Part shown: one piece after another, positions 1 to 5,791 of the stretch
Position numbering within the stretch: the first letter of the stretch is position 1
Layout: every line of letters begins with the position of its first letter
Notes under the pieces: model-generated
Database searches by the model: none
What the model was told of the DNA's origin: nothing
The model's input: only the letters and a program-made list of their open reading frames with translations
From: Bacteroidota bacterium
GTDB lineage: Bacteria > Bacteroidota > Bacteroidia > Chitinophagales > Chitinophagaceae
Direction: 5' to 3'
NCBI GenBank assembly: GCA_028875955.1
Contig: JAGWTX010000174.1
Coordinates: forward strand, 1-5,791
Length of the DNA stretch: 5,791 nucleotides
Position numbers and translations under genes: made by a program

Positions 1-1906
1 CCCGCCAGGAATAATCAAAAATTGTAGCGTCCCTTTCACCTTCCGGCCCCCATTGTGTCAATAACATCCGGGCATTGTAATCATTGATTTTCCTGGCTTC
101 TTCGTCTGTGCCAGCGCTTTTGTGCGCATCCGCGATCCATTTATCAAAACTTAATTCGGGCCGGGTGGATGTGATATCATCGATGTCTTTGAGCAAATCC
201 AGAAACCGTTTACTATGCAAATCAAAGCCAGTGAGATCCTGCTGTTTAAAGGAAAGGGCGGTTTTTTTATGCATTTCCTGTCCGAGGTTACTCAGTATCT
301 GACGCATAATATCCACCAGGTCAAATAAATAACCGGATGTTTTTTTAGCAGGATTGGCTTCCAGCAATAATTCAATCACTTCCAGCAGCTGTAATGGGAC
401 ATAGGGGATTTTCAACCCGGAATTGGGACCGGATTTTTTCACATCCACCGCGGGTCTTGCTGCGACAATGGAACTTGCTTCCGTATTGTTTGTGCCGGCT
501 TTGTAGGCAGTGGCGAGCAATAACTGCATGGCAGCTCCTGCTTTATAGGAGCGGGTGCCATATCTTCTTCTTGCATATCCATCCAGCCAGTTATTGATAT
601 CAATGCTTTTTTCATAAAAAGGCATTTCAAAAGCCAGGTCGTAATAGACCGGGTTTTGCAGGATGCCCTCCATAAAAATGCCTGATCCGACAGCATTGGG
701 AATGGTTTTCCTGAGCTGGGTAAATTTGTTGATCGCCAGCATGGCCAGGTCTCCATGCAGGTTGATCCGGTTCCCGAAATTGTGCAGTTTGCCCAACACA
801 AAGGGATAACCCCAGAACCCCTGTGTGGTTTCATATTTATTACCCTTCAGGTCGAGTATCAGTAAACGATTTTTGGGAACAGCCTGGATAATATCCTTCC
901 AGATACTCCATGCCTGTGTTACCCAAACACTTTTCGGATCAAATTTTTCAATCAGGTAATTGATCTCGCCACCCACTTTATAGAGATAGGTTTTGTCGGT
1001 TTGCGGGGGCATGCTTTCATGAAAGGGGTCTGCCGCATAATAGCCATGTGATCCGAATAACTTATCCTGTTCTTCAAGGAAAATGGTTCCGAACTCCCGG
1101 AAGAGCGGATCGAGCGGATTCAATTGCGCACAACCTGGAAAATTATTCCAGTCGGCTGTTTTTTGTATCCGGGCCCCTGGAAATTTTTCCCTGAATAACA
1201 GGGGTACATAACCGGAAAATCCCTGTTGTATCGGTTTCATACCCAGCTCCACTTCCCGTTTGATAATCTGTTGGCCTAATAGGATATGACTATCGATCCA
1301 GGATTTTGGCAACGGACCTGCAAAGCTTTCTATATTGGTCATCCACTGCCATGCCTGAAAAGCAGGACCCACCAGGAAGCCCCTCGCTTCTTCATCTGTA
1401 AAACCTATGCGTAATAGGCTATGGTACCAAACGCCTTCCAGTCCCACAACACTCAATGGCATATTGATCCCGTTCATCGCCAGATAATCGATTTCCCTTT
1501 CCCAGCGTTTCCAGTCCCACCAAACCATCGAATAACTAAAAGTGCAATAGTTGAAAAAAACGCGGTAATTCGGCTGGATCAGTTTCCGGGTTTTGGTTTC
1601 AGGTAGCGGTAACCTGGCTGGCAGATCCAGGTTGTCGCCGTTCCAGGACAAATGTACCTGACAGGTATATTTCAGATACCAGTACAAACCGGAAGCCAGT
1701 GCGATGGGATTGTTTCCGCGTAGTAGGATTTGCTGGTCCTGTTTGTCGATTTCAAAAACATCTTTTCCTTCCGCATCAGCAATCAATTCCAGTAAAAACT
1801 GGTGCTGGTGTCCGGGAAGGACGCGGGCCAATAATTTTTTTGCGGCTGTTAATTTTTCTTCGGGTGAGATAATAGATAGTACTGCAGTATTTGCTTCAGA
1901 TAACAT
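1..1906 (-). CDS. Alpha-N-acetylglucosaminidase (GH89, NAGLU family), C-terminus cut by window edge
   Basis: This is an exo-glycosidase predicted to release terminal alpha-linked N-acetylglucosamine from glycans. The minus-strand frame is open for 635 codons from the ATG at 1906 to the left edge. It matches human NAGLU from end to end: a small N-terminal domain (about residues 1-110), a catalytic barrel (about 111-435) with WWDWKRWEREIDYLAMNGIN starting at residue 129, and a helical C-terminal domain containing QWGPEG just before the edge. By alignment from memory, the acid/base is E297 in DPFHESMPP and the nucleophile is E413 in FMEGILQNP (human E316 and E446). About 90 C-terminal residues should lie outside the window. 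An in-frame TAA at 1919-1921 fixes the start: ATG 1906 is the only ATG after it. The N-terminus (MLSEANTAVLSIISPEEK) is not a signal peptide, which is unusual because bacterial GH89 enzymes are usually exported. It begins 209 nt after the VOC gene on the same strand; co-transcription is possible but unproven. The family call is very secure; the location in the cell is uncertain. Confidence 0.95.
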   Translation of the reverse strand, partial: MLSEANTAVLSIISPEEKLTAAKKLLARVLPGHQHQFLLELIADAEGKDVFEIDKQDQQILLRGNNPIALASGLYWYLKYTCQVHLSWNGDNLDLPARLPLPETKTRKLIQPNYRVFFNYCTFSYSMVWWDWKRWEREIDYLAMNGINMPLSVVGLEGVWYHSLLRIGFTDEEARGFLVGPAFQAWQWMTNIESFAGPLPKSWIDSHILLGQQIIKREVELGMKPIQQGFSGYVPLLFREKFPGARIQKTADWNNFPGCAQLNPLDPLFREFGTIFLEEQDKLFGSHGYYAADPFHESMPPQTDKTYLYKVGGEINYLIEKFDPKSVWVTQAWSIWKDIIQAVPKNRLLILDLKGNKYETTQGFWGYPFVLGKLHNFGNRINLHGDLAMLAINKFTQLRKTIPNAVGSGIFMEGILQNPVYYDLAFEMPFYEKSIDINNWLDGYARRRYGTRSYKAGAAMQLLLATAYKAGTNNTEASSIVAARPAVDVKKSGPNSGLKIPYVPLQLLEVIELLLEANPAKKTSGYLFDLVDIMRQILSNLGQEMHKKTALSFKQQDLTGFDLHSKRFLDLLKDIDDITSTRPELSFDKWIADAHKSAGTDEEARKINDYNARMLLTQWGPEGERDATIFDYSWR

Positions 1907-2115
1907 GTATACATTGGTTTAATTCACAATCACAATCCCTCGTGGAAGGTTGCACGGGATCTCTTGGAATAGAGATGCAGGAGTCGGTAATTTAATAAAA
2001 AAATGCCCAAAAAAGAATTTTGCAAAGCGATAGAAACCTAAGTTTTTGTTATCATTCAACAGCAAAGAGATGAATTGTATTCCCGCTGATGGCCGGAAGC
2101 CTTACCAGTATTGGA

Positions 2116-2610
2116 TTACAGTGGTTTGTTGATTTCCTGTAACAGGTTAGTCAGATCCAGGTGTTCGGTTACCATCTGCAGGTTCCCCTCCGCATCCATC
2201 GGCCATTGTTCCTTAGGTTTATCCCAATACAGTTCCACACCATTTCCATCGGGATCATCCAGGTAAAGCGCTTCAGAAACGCCATGGTCTGCAGCGCCGG
2301 TTAATGGGTATCGGGCTTCCTGTAATCTTTTCAAAATGATGGCCAGGTCCCTTCGGGTAGGATAGAGAATCGCCGTATGAAACAAACCCGGTGCATATAT
2401 CGGTGCAGGTTCTGCATCCTTGCTATACCATGTATTCAGACCGATATGATGATGATAACCACCTGCTGAAACAAAGACAGCCTGCGACCCATAGCGCTGT
2501 GTTATCGAAAATCCTAACAGCTCATGATAAAACGCAAGCGATCTTTCCAGGTCACTCACTTTGAGATGTACATGACCGATACGGGTTTGAGGAGGAAGGG
2601 AGTAGGACAT
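2116..2610 (-). CDS. VOC-superfamily metalloprotein, CatE-like (extradiol dioxygenase/glyoxalase fold)
   Basis: A 164-residue cytosolic protein of the vicinal-oxygen-chelate superfamily, closest in pattern to the CatE/YfiE 'catechol-2,3-dioxygenase' group. Two beta-alpha-beta-beta-beta modules are visible: about residues 10-62 (IGHVHLKVSDLERSLAFY, then GGYHHHIGLNTW) and about 76-130 (GLFHTAILYP, then DDPDGNGVELYWDKP). The expected metal ligands are present: H13, H78 and E126, a facial His-His-Glu triad. A divalent metal enzyme is therefore likely, but the substrate cannot be read from the sequence, and catechol cleavage is only one possibility. It is shorter than the two-repeat CatE forms of about 280 residues, so it probably works as a dimer. 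The ATG at 2610 immediately precedes the first conserved strand and is the best start. It follows a CCCAACA-type tandem repeat with no Shine-Dalgarno sequence. The sdh terminator at 2808-2837 separates it from sdhB, so it should have its own promoter, which I could not identify. Confidence 0.9.
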   Translation of the reverse strand: MSYSLPPQTRIGHVHLKVSDLERSLAFYHELLGFSITQRYGSQAVFVSAGGYHHHIGLNTWYSKDAEPAPIYAPGLFHTAILYPTRRDLAIILKRLQEARYPLTGAADHGVSEALYLDDPDGNGVELYWDKPKEQWPMDAEGNLQMVTEHLDLTNLLQEINKPL

Positions 2611-2613
2611 GAG

Positions 2614-2656
2614 GTTTGGTGTTGGGTGTTGGGTGTTGGGAGTTTGGAGTTTGGGG
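2614..2656. repeat. G-rich heptamer tandem repeat abutting the VOC start codon
   Basis: On the plus strand GTGTTGG-type heptamers (GGGTGTT units between 2624 and 2640) are followed by AGTTTGG AGTTTGG (2641-2654). On the coding strand this reads as CCCAACA repeats ending 3 nt before the VOC ATG at 2610, where a ribosome binding site would be expected. Four G-runs (2624-2626, 2631-2633, 2638-2640, 2653-2656) on the template strand could form a G-quadruplex with loops of 4, 4 and 12 nt. Confidence 0.7.
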
Positions 2657-2720
2657 TCCCGCTATTCGCGGGATCTTCGCTTCGCTGCGATTTGGGGGTT
2701 CCGTTATCCGCGGGAGACCC
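2653..2720. repeat. Mosaic palindromic repeat (three hairpins in 68 bp)
   Basis: This intergenic stretch contains three adjacent inverted repeats: a perfect 6-bp stem TCCCGC/GCGGGA around 2663-2667 (2657-2673); TCGC/GCGA (2677-2690); and TTCCG/CGGGA with one G-T pair (2699-2715). The first and third hairpins are also direct repeats of each other (14 of 17 bases the same). GGGTC (2654-2658) and GACCC (2716-2720) are complementary, so the block could alternatively close as a multi-branched structure. It resembles a REP/MITE-like intergenic palindrome. No hairpin is followed by a T-run, so it is not an intrinsic terminator. It lies in the leader or promoter region of the VOC gene. Confidence 0.65.
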
Positions 2721-2807
2721 AATTGCAACTCAGCAATGAATCCATGAATAAGGTGAGACCCATCAGATTTTCTATAAAGATAATTCTTGTTTGAAGAGTT
2801 ACCGTAC

Positions 2808-2837
2808 AAAAAAACTGCTTCCTCGTGGGAAGCAGTT
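2808..2837 (-). terminator. Rho-independent terminator of the sdh operon
   Basis: A perfect 10-bp inverted repeat, AACTGCTTCC (2813-2822) and GGAAGCAGTT (2828-2837), encloses a 5-nt loop. Read on the minus strand, the stem runs directly into a T-tract (complement of the A-run 2808-2814), the classic intrinsic terminator layout. It lies 33 nt beyond the sdhB stop codon. There is no T-run on the plus-strand side, so it should act on leftward transcription only. Confidence 0.9.
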
Positions 2838-2870
2838 GTGATAGGTAGTATTGGTTGTTTTTTTGAAGAC

Positions 2871-3620
2871 TTATTTATCTGCTGTCAGGCTTGCCATCAG
2901 GTATTCCTGATTGAGACGGGCGATATTGGTGATCGAAATTTCTTTCGGACAGGTAGCTTCGCAGGCGCCGGTATTGGTACAGGCGCCGAAACCTTCCTTG
3001 TCCATCTGGGCAAGCATATTCAAAACACGGGTCTTGCGTTCGGGGTGACCCTGTGGTAACTGAGACAGGTGGGATACTTTTGCGCTGAGGAATAACATGG
3101 CACTGCTGTTCTTGCAGGCAGCCACACAGGCGCCACATCCGATACACATCGCTGCTGCAAAAGAGGCATCTGCCTGGTCTTTCGGGATGGGAATGGCATT
3201 ACCGTCCACTGCATTACCCGTGTTCACACTGATAAAACCACCGGCCTGGATGATGCGGTCAAAAGCGGAGCGGTCTACCATCAGATCCTTGATGACCGGG
3301 AATGAATTGGCTCTCCAGGGCTCCACCACAATGGTATCGCCATCCTGGAATGCACGCATGTGCAGCTGACAGGTTGTGTTGGCCTCCCAGGGACCATGCG
3401 GTTTCCCATTGATATACATGGAGCAGGCTCCACAGATTCCTTCACGGCAATCATGGTCAAAAGTGATCGGGTCTTCTCCGTCACGGATCAACTGCTCATT
3501 CAGTACATCAAACATTTCCAGGAAACTCATCTCGGAAGAAATGTTTTCTACCCGGTAAAGCTTAAAAGCGCCTTTGGTGGTACTGTTCTTTTGTCTCCAG
3601 ACTTTTAGATTCAGATTCAT
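2871..3620 (-). CDS. sdhB: Succinate dehydrogenase/fumarate reductase iron-sulfur subunit
   Basis: This subunit carries electrons from the SdhA flavin to the quinone site of the membrane subunit, on the cytoplasmic face of the inner membrane. It has 249 residues, a normal length. The [2Fe-2S] ferredoxin domain has C58, C63, C66 (CREGICGAC) and C84. The second domain has C159, C162, C165 and C169 (CIGCGACVAACK), then C214, C220 and C224 (ACTNTGACEATCPK). By analogy with E. coli SdhB, C159/C162/C165/C224 bind [4Fe-4S] and C169/C214/C220 bind [3Fe-4S]; all eleven cysteines are present. The frame stays open upstream to an ATG at 3671, but those 17 codons read through an A/T-rich repeat arm (IIKFSNFY) and do not look like protein. 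I therefore start at ATG 3620 (MNLNLKVWRQ). A weak GGAA lies 10-13 nt before it. sdhB is downstream of sdhA in the same direction, but with a 496-nt gap containing a decayed gene. It is followed by an intrinsic terminator, so it is the last gene of the operon. Confidence 0.96.
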   Translation of the reverse strand: MNLNLKVWRQKNSTTKGAFKLYRVENISSEMSFLEMFDVLNEQLIRDGEDPITFDHDCREGICGACSMYINGKPHGPWEANTTCQLHMRAFQDGDTIVVEPWRANSFPVIKDLMVDRSAFDRIIQAGGFISVNTGNAVDGNAIPIPKDQADASFAAAMCIGCGACVAACKNSSAMLFLSAKVSHLSQLPQGHPERKTRVLNMLAQMDKEGFGACTNTGACEATCPKEISITNIARLNQEYLMASLTADK

Positions 3621-3640
3621 GTGGTAGTGTTCCATATAGA

Positions 3641-3655
3641 AATTTGAAAATTTGA
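3641..3655. repeat. Inverted-repeat arm next to sdhB (matches 4074-4088)
   Basis: AATTTGAAAATTTGA is the exact reverse complement of 4074-4088. It is part of a slightly longer run of TTTGAAAA-like units continuing to about 3667. Together the two arms bracket the broken four-helix-bundle gene. The arm lies 20 nt upstream of the chosen sdhB start, in its untranslated leader. Low complexity makes a chance match easier than the length suggests. Confidence 0.6.
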
Positions 3656-3682
3656 TAATTTGAAAATGCATCTGCTATTGGA

Positions 3683-4030
3683 TCATCCTTTTGATGTGGC
3701 AATTATCCTGGAAAGGATTCTGATCAACTCGGTGAGATGATCAGGTAAAGCCGGGTCAAAGGGGTAAGACTCACTTTTTTCACAGAGCAGCAACCAGTAT
3801 ACTGTTTCACTGGCTTCTTTGGCTGCTATTTTCATCTTGTGAATAAAGTCTGCCTTGCTTTCCGCATTCTGGGCCTCAAATATGTTTGCACCTATTGAGG
3901 ATCCGGAACGTAAAAGCTGTTACGCGATTACAAATTTTTTCTCCTGTTCAAGAACTTATGTGAATTGTATGATTGCCAATGAAAATTCAACCGATTTCTC
4001 AACAATCACATTTCTTCTGTCATTCCGCAT
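3683..4030 (-). pseudogene. Four-helix-bundle protein of the 23S rRNA intervening-sequence family, two in-frame TAA stops
   Basis: Read through, the minus-strand frame from ATG 4030 to TGA 3683-3685 gives a 115-codon product of the '23S rRNA-intervening sequence' four-helix-bundle family, close to the usual length of about 115-120. The recognisable pattern runs in order: MRNDRRNVIVEKSVEFSLAI, then EQEKKFVIA, then QLLRSGSSIGANIFEAQNAE, SKADFIHKMKIAAKEASETV and YWLLLCEKSE, with a final helix ending IATSKG. Two TAA codons interrupt it, at 3956-3958 (codon 25) and at 3920-3922 (codon 37, just before QLLRSG). There is no frameshift, and the rest looks well conserved. Proteins of this family are small helical bundles, often encoded in rRNA intervening sequences or as stand-alone genes; their function is not known. 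The next ATG after the stops (3835) would yield only the last 50 residues. It sits between sdhA and sdhB in the same orientation. TAA is used as a true stop by sdhB and the VOC gene, so recoding is unlikely and decay is the simplest reading. Confidence 0.85.
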
Positions 4031-4073
4031 TTTGTGAATTTTTGAAGTGCTTCCTTTTCCAATTAGCACAGTT

Positions 4074-4088
4074 TCAAATTTTCAAATT
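4074..4088. repeat. Inverted-repeat arm next to sdhA (matches 3641-3655)
   Basis: TCAAATTTTCAAATT is a perfect 15-bp inverted copy of 3641-3655, 28 nt after the sdhA stop in the direction of transcription. In an sdhA-sdhB transcript the two arms could pair and close a loop of about 418 nt carrying the four-helix-bundle gene. I see no T-run or strong hairpin here that would end transcription after sdhA. Confidence 0.6.
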
Positions 4089-4116
4089 CAAATGCGTTTA
4101 ATACTTAGTATAAAAA

Positions 4117-5791
4117 CTACTTATAATTCCTTTGTGTTGGTTTGATCACTTCATAATTCAGCATCTCCTTGTGCAATTCCCATTGGTGATCCCCCTTGTA
4201 TTCCCAGGCAGCTACATACATATAATTCGCATCATCCCTAAGAGCTTCTCCATCTGCTGTCTGGTATTCTTCCCTGAAATGACCGCCACAACTTTCATTG
4301 CGGTTCAGGGCATCAATACACATGAGTTCGCCCAGTTCAATAAAGTCGGCAACGCGGTTGGCTTTATCGAGTTCGGGATTCATTTCATCAACGGATCCGG
4401 GAATTTTCACATCACTCCAGAATTCCTTTTTCAGAGCCTGCACTTCCTGGATCGCCTGTTTCAGCCCTTCTGCATTTCTGGCCATACCACATTTATCCCA
4501 GATGATTTTTCCCAGTCTTTTGTGGAAACTTTCAACGGTCTGTGTGCCTTTTATACTCATCAGTTGGTTGATCCTTTCGCTGACCGCCTTTTCCGCCTCT
4601 TCAAATGCCGGATGGGAAGTCTCGATGGCTTTGGCATAGATTTCATCTGCCAGGCTGTTACCCAATGTATAGGGGATCACAAAATAACCATCCGCCAATC
4701 CCTGCATCAATGCGGATGCACCCAGACGGTTGGCACCATGATCAGAGAAGTTGGCTTCTCCTAAGGCATATAATCCCGGTACATTGGTTTGTAATTCATA
4801 ATCCACCCAAAGACCACCCATGGTATAGTGTACGGCAGGGTAGATGCGCATGGGTACTTCATAGGGGTTTTCGCCGGTGATCTTTTCATACATATCAAAA
4901 AGGTTACCGTATTTTTCTTTCACCACTTCCTTACCCAGTTTTATGATCTCTTCCTGGGTAGCGTCATCCCTTCCTTCCTTACCCACTTCAATTTTTCCGT
5001 AACGGATGATGGCCGCGGCAAAGTCCAGATAAACGGCCTGTTTGCTGGTACCTACGCCATATCCTTCATCACATCTTTCCTTGGCAGCCCTGGAAGCCAC
5101 ATCACGCGGAACCAGGTTTCCAAAAGCGGGGTATCTTCTTTCCAGGTAATAATCCCTTTCCTCTTCAGGGATCTCACTGGCTTTACGGGTATCCCCTTTT
5201 TTCTTGGGAACCCAGATGCGGCCGTCGTTGCGAAGCGACTCAGACATCAGGGTCAGTTTTGACTGATGGTCACCACTCACCGGAATACAGGTAGGGTGGA
5301 TCTGTGTGAAACAGGGGTTGGCAAAAGCCGCACCCTTCTTATGTGCTTTCCAGGCTGCGGTTACATTGCTGCCCATGGCATTGGTTGATAGGTAAAACAC
5401 GTTACCGTATCCGCCACTGCAAAGCAATACTGCATGACCGAAATGTCTTTCCAGTTTTCCGGATACCAGGTCACGGGCAATGATGCCGCGTGCTTTTCCA
5501 TCGATCTTTACGATCTCCAGCATTTCATGACGGCTGTACATTTTCACATTTCCCAATGCAACCTGCCGTTCCAGTGCCTGGTAAGCACCTATGAGTAACT
5601 GCTGACCGGTTTGACCGGCCGCATAAAAAGTTCTTTGTACCTGTGTACCTCCGAAAGAACGGTTACTGAGTAAACCGCCATATTCACGGGCAAAGGGTAC
5701 ACCCTGAGCCACACATTGGTCAATAATATTGGAACTGACTTCCGCCAAACGATGCACATTGGCTTCTCTGGAACGGTAATCACCACCTTTG
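4117..5791 (-). CDS. sdhA: Succinate dehydrogenase/fumarate reductase flavoprotein subunit, N-terminus cut by window edge
   Basis: This is the catalytic FAD subunit that oxidises succinate to fumarate (or the reverse) and passes electrons to SdhB. The frame runs in from the right edge (KGGDYRSREANVHRLAEVS) for 557 residues to a TAG stop at 4117-4119. Bacteroidota homologues are roughly 640 residues, so about 90-100 N-terminal residues, including the FAD dinucleotide-binding motif and the flavin-linking histidine, lie outside. The GTG at 5757 is an internal valine codon, not a start. Visible landmarks are REYGGLLSNRSFGG and GQTGQQLL in the FAD domain, substrate-site histidine in QIHPTCIP (codon at 5296-5298), HYTMGG (4813-4830, histidine at 4828-4830), and GANRLGASAL with the substrate-binding arginine at 4726-4728. 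The C-terminal helical domain carries ESCGGHFREEYQTADGEA, as in other SdhA proteins. sdhC should lie upstream. No frameshift or missing key residue is seen in the part present. Confidence 0.97.
   Translation of the reverse strand, partial: KGGDYRSREANVHRLAEVSSNIIDQCVAQGVPFAREYGGLLSNRSFGGTQVQRTFYAAGQTGQQLLIGAYQALERQVALGNVKMYSRHEMLEIVKIDGKARGIIARDLVSGKLERHFGHAVLLCSGGYGNVFYLSTNAMGSNVTAAWKAHKKGAAFANPCFTQIHPTCIPVSGDHQSKLTLMSESLRNDGRIWVPKKKGDTRKASEIPEEERDYYLERRYPAFGNLVPRDVASRAAKERCDEGYGVGTSKQAVYLDFAAAIIRYGKIEVGKEGRDDATQEEIIKLGKEVVKEKYGNLFDMYEKITGENPYEVPMRIYPAVHYTMGGLWVDYELQTNVPGLYALGEANFSDHGANRLGASALMQGLADGYFVIPYTLGNSLADEIYAKAIETSHPAFEEAEKAVSERINQLMSIKGTQTVESFHKRLGKIIWDKCGMARNAEGLKQAIQEVQALKKEFWSDVKIPGSVDEMNPELDKANRVADFIELGELMCIDALNRNESCGGHFREEYQTADGEALRDDANYMYVAAWEYKGDHQWELHKEMLNYEVIKPTQRNYK

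Larger units (their letters stand above)
3621..4116. other. sdhA-sdhB spacer with probable inserted unit
   Basis: The 496-nt gap between sdhA and sdhB contains, from right to left, 28 nt of A/T-rich sequence after sdhA, an inverted-repeat arm, the decayed four-helix-bundle gene, the second arm, and 20 nt of sdhB leader. Without the unit bounded by the arms, the spacer would be about 48 nt, an ordinary intra-operon distance. I found no intrinsic terminator and no convincing Bacteroidota promoter (TTTG, about 19 nt, TAnnTTTG) in this gap, so read-through from sdhA into sdhB is the likely mode of expression. That the unit was inserted is an inference. Confidence 0.55.

Noticed and set aside
439..834. 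131-codon minus-strand open frame inside the GH89 gene
   Set aside because: It overlaps the GH89 catalytic and C-terminal coding sequence in another frame, has no recognisable protein pattern, and is a shadow of that gene.
1959..1976. Hairpin ATCTCT/AGAGAT between the VOC gene and the GH89 gene
   Set aside because: The stem is only 6 bp, A/T-rich, and has no T-run after it on either strand. It is not convincing as a terminator or operator.
2771..2807. Possible Bacteroidota promoter for the VOC gene on the minus strand (TTG ... TATCTTTA)
   Set aside because: The -7-like element ends in A rather than G and the spacing to the TTG is about 24 nt rather than about 19, so I cannot support it.
2552..2809. 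85-codon minus-strand frame covering the VOC leader
   Set aside because: Its product is largely translated tandem repeat (PNSQHPTPNT) and palindrome, and it overlaps the VOC start and the sdh terminator. It is not a credible protein.
3683..4030. Alternative genetic code with TAA read as an amino acid
   Set aside because: TAA ends sdhB and the VOC gene at the expected family lengths, and no TAA occurs inside the other genes. A broken gene is simpler.
4132..4764. 210-codon plus-strand open frame opposite sdhA
   Set aside because: It is antisense to strongly conserved SdhA sequence, its composition is that of a reverse-complement shadow, and no family is recognised.
5755..5757. GTG as the sdhA start codon
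   Set aside because: The conserved SdhA sequence (KGGDYRSREAN) continues upstream of it to the window edge, so it is an internal valine codon.

Overview
The window looks like a chromosomal segment of a Bacteroidota bacterium, most likely of the Chitinophagaceae type. The reasons are the protein sequences (a Bacteroidota-style succinate dehydrogenase, a GH89 glycosidase), moderate GC content, A/T-rich spacers of the TTTGAAAA kind, start codons without clear Shine-Dalgarno sequences, and a '23S rRNA intervening-sequence' four-helix-bundle gene lying between other genes. The assignment is by recall, not by search. Every supported gene lies on the minus strand, so transcription runs from high to low coordinates.

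Layout in transcription order: (1) sdhA, the flavoprotein of succinate dehydrogenase/fumarate reductase, 5' end cut by the right window edge, stop at 4117. (2) An unusually long sdhA-sdhB spacer of 496 nt. It holds a four-helix-bundle (23S-IVS family) gene, 3683-4030, broken by two in-frame TAA codons and bracketed by a 15-bp perfect inverted repeat (3641-3655 and 4074-4088). (3) sdhB, complete, 2871-3620, followed by a strong intrinsic terminator at 2808-2837 that ends the sdh operon. (4) A spacer with a palindromic mosaic repeat (2653-2720) and a heptamer tandem repeat that ends at the start of the next gene. (5) A CatE-like VOC-superfamily protein, 2116-2610. (6) A 209-nt spacer (1907-2115) in which I see no gene and no convincing terminator. 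(7) A GH89 alpha-N-acetylglucosaminidase starting at 1906 and running off the left edge; it has no stop codon in the window and is open for 635 codons.

SdhA and SdhB belong together in the membrane-bound complex that links the TCA cycle to the quinone pool; sdhC would be expected beyond the right edge. The VOC protein and the GH89 enzyme are separate accessory functions (ring-cleavage-like or related metal chemistry, and glycan breakdown) with no visible functional link to sdh.

The most noteworthy structure is the apparent insertion between sdhA and sdhB: a decayed four-helix-bundle gene inside inverted-repeat ends, resembling the architecture of rRNA intervening sequences but placed in a protein-coding operon. 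Removing it would leave an sdhA-sdhB spacer of about 48 nt.
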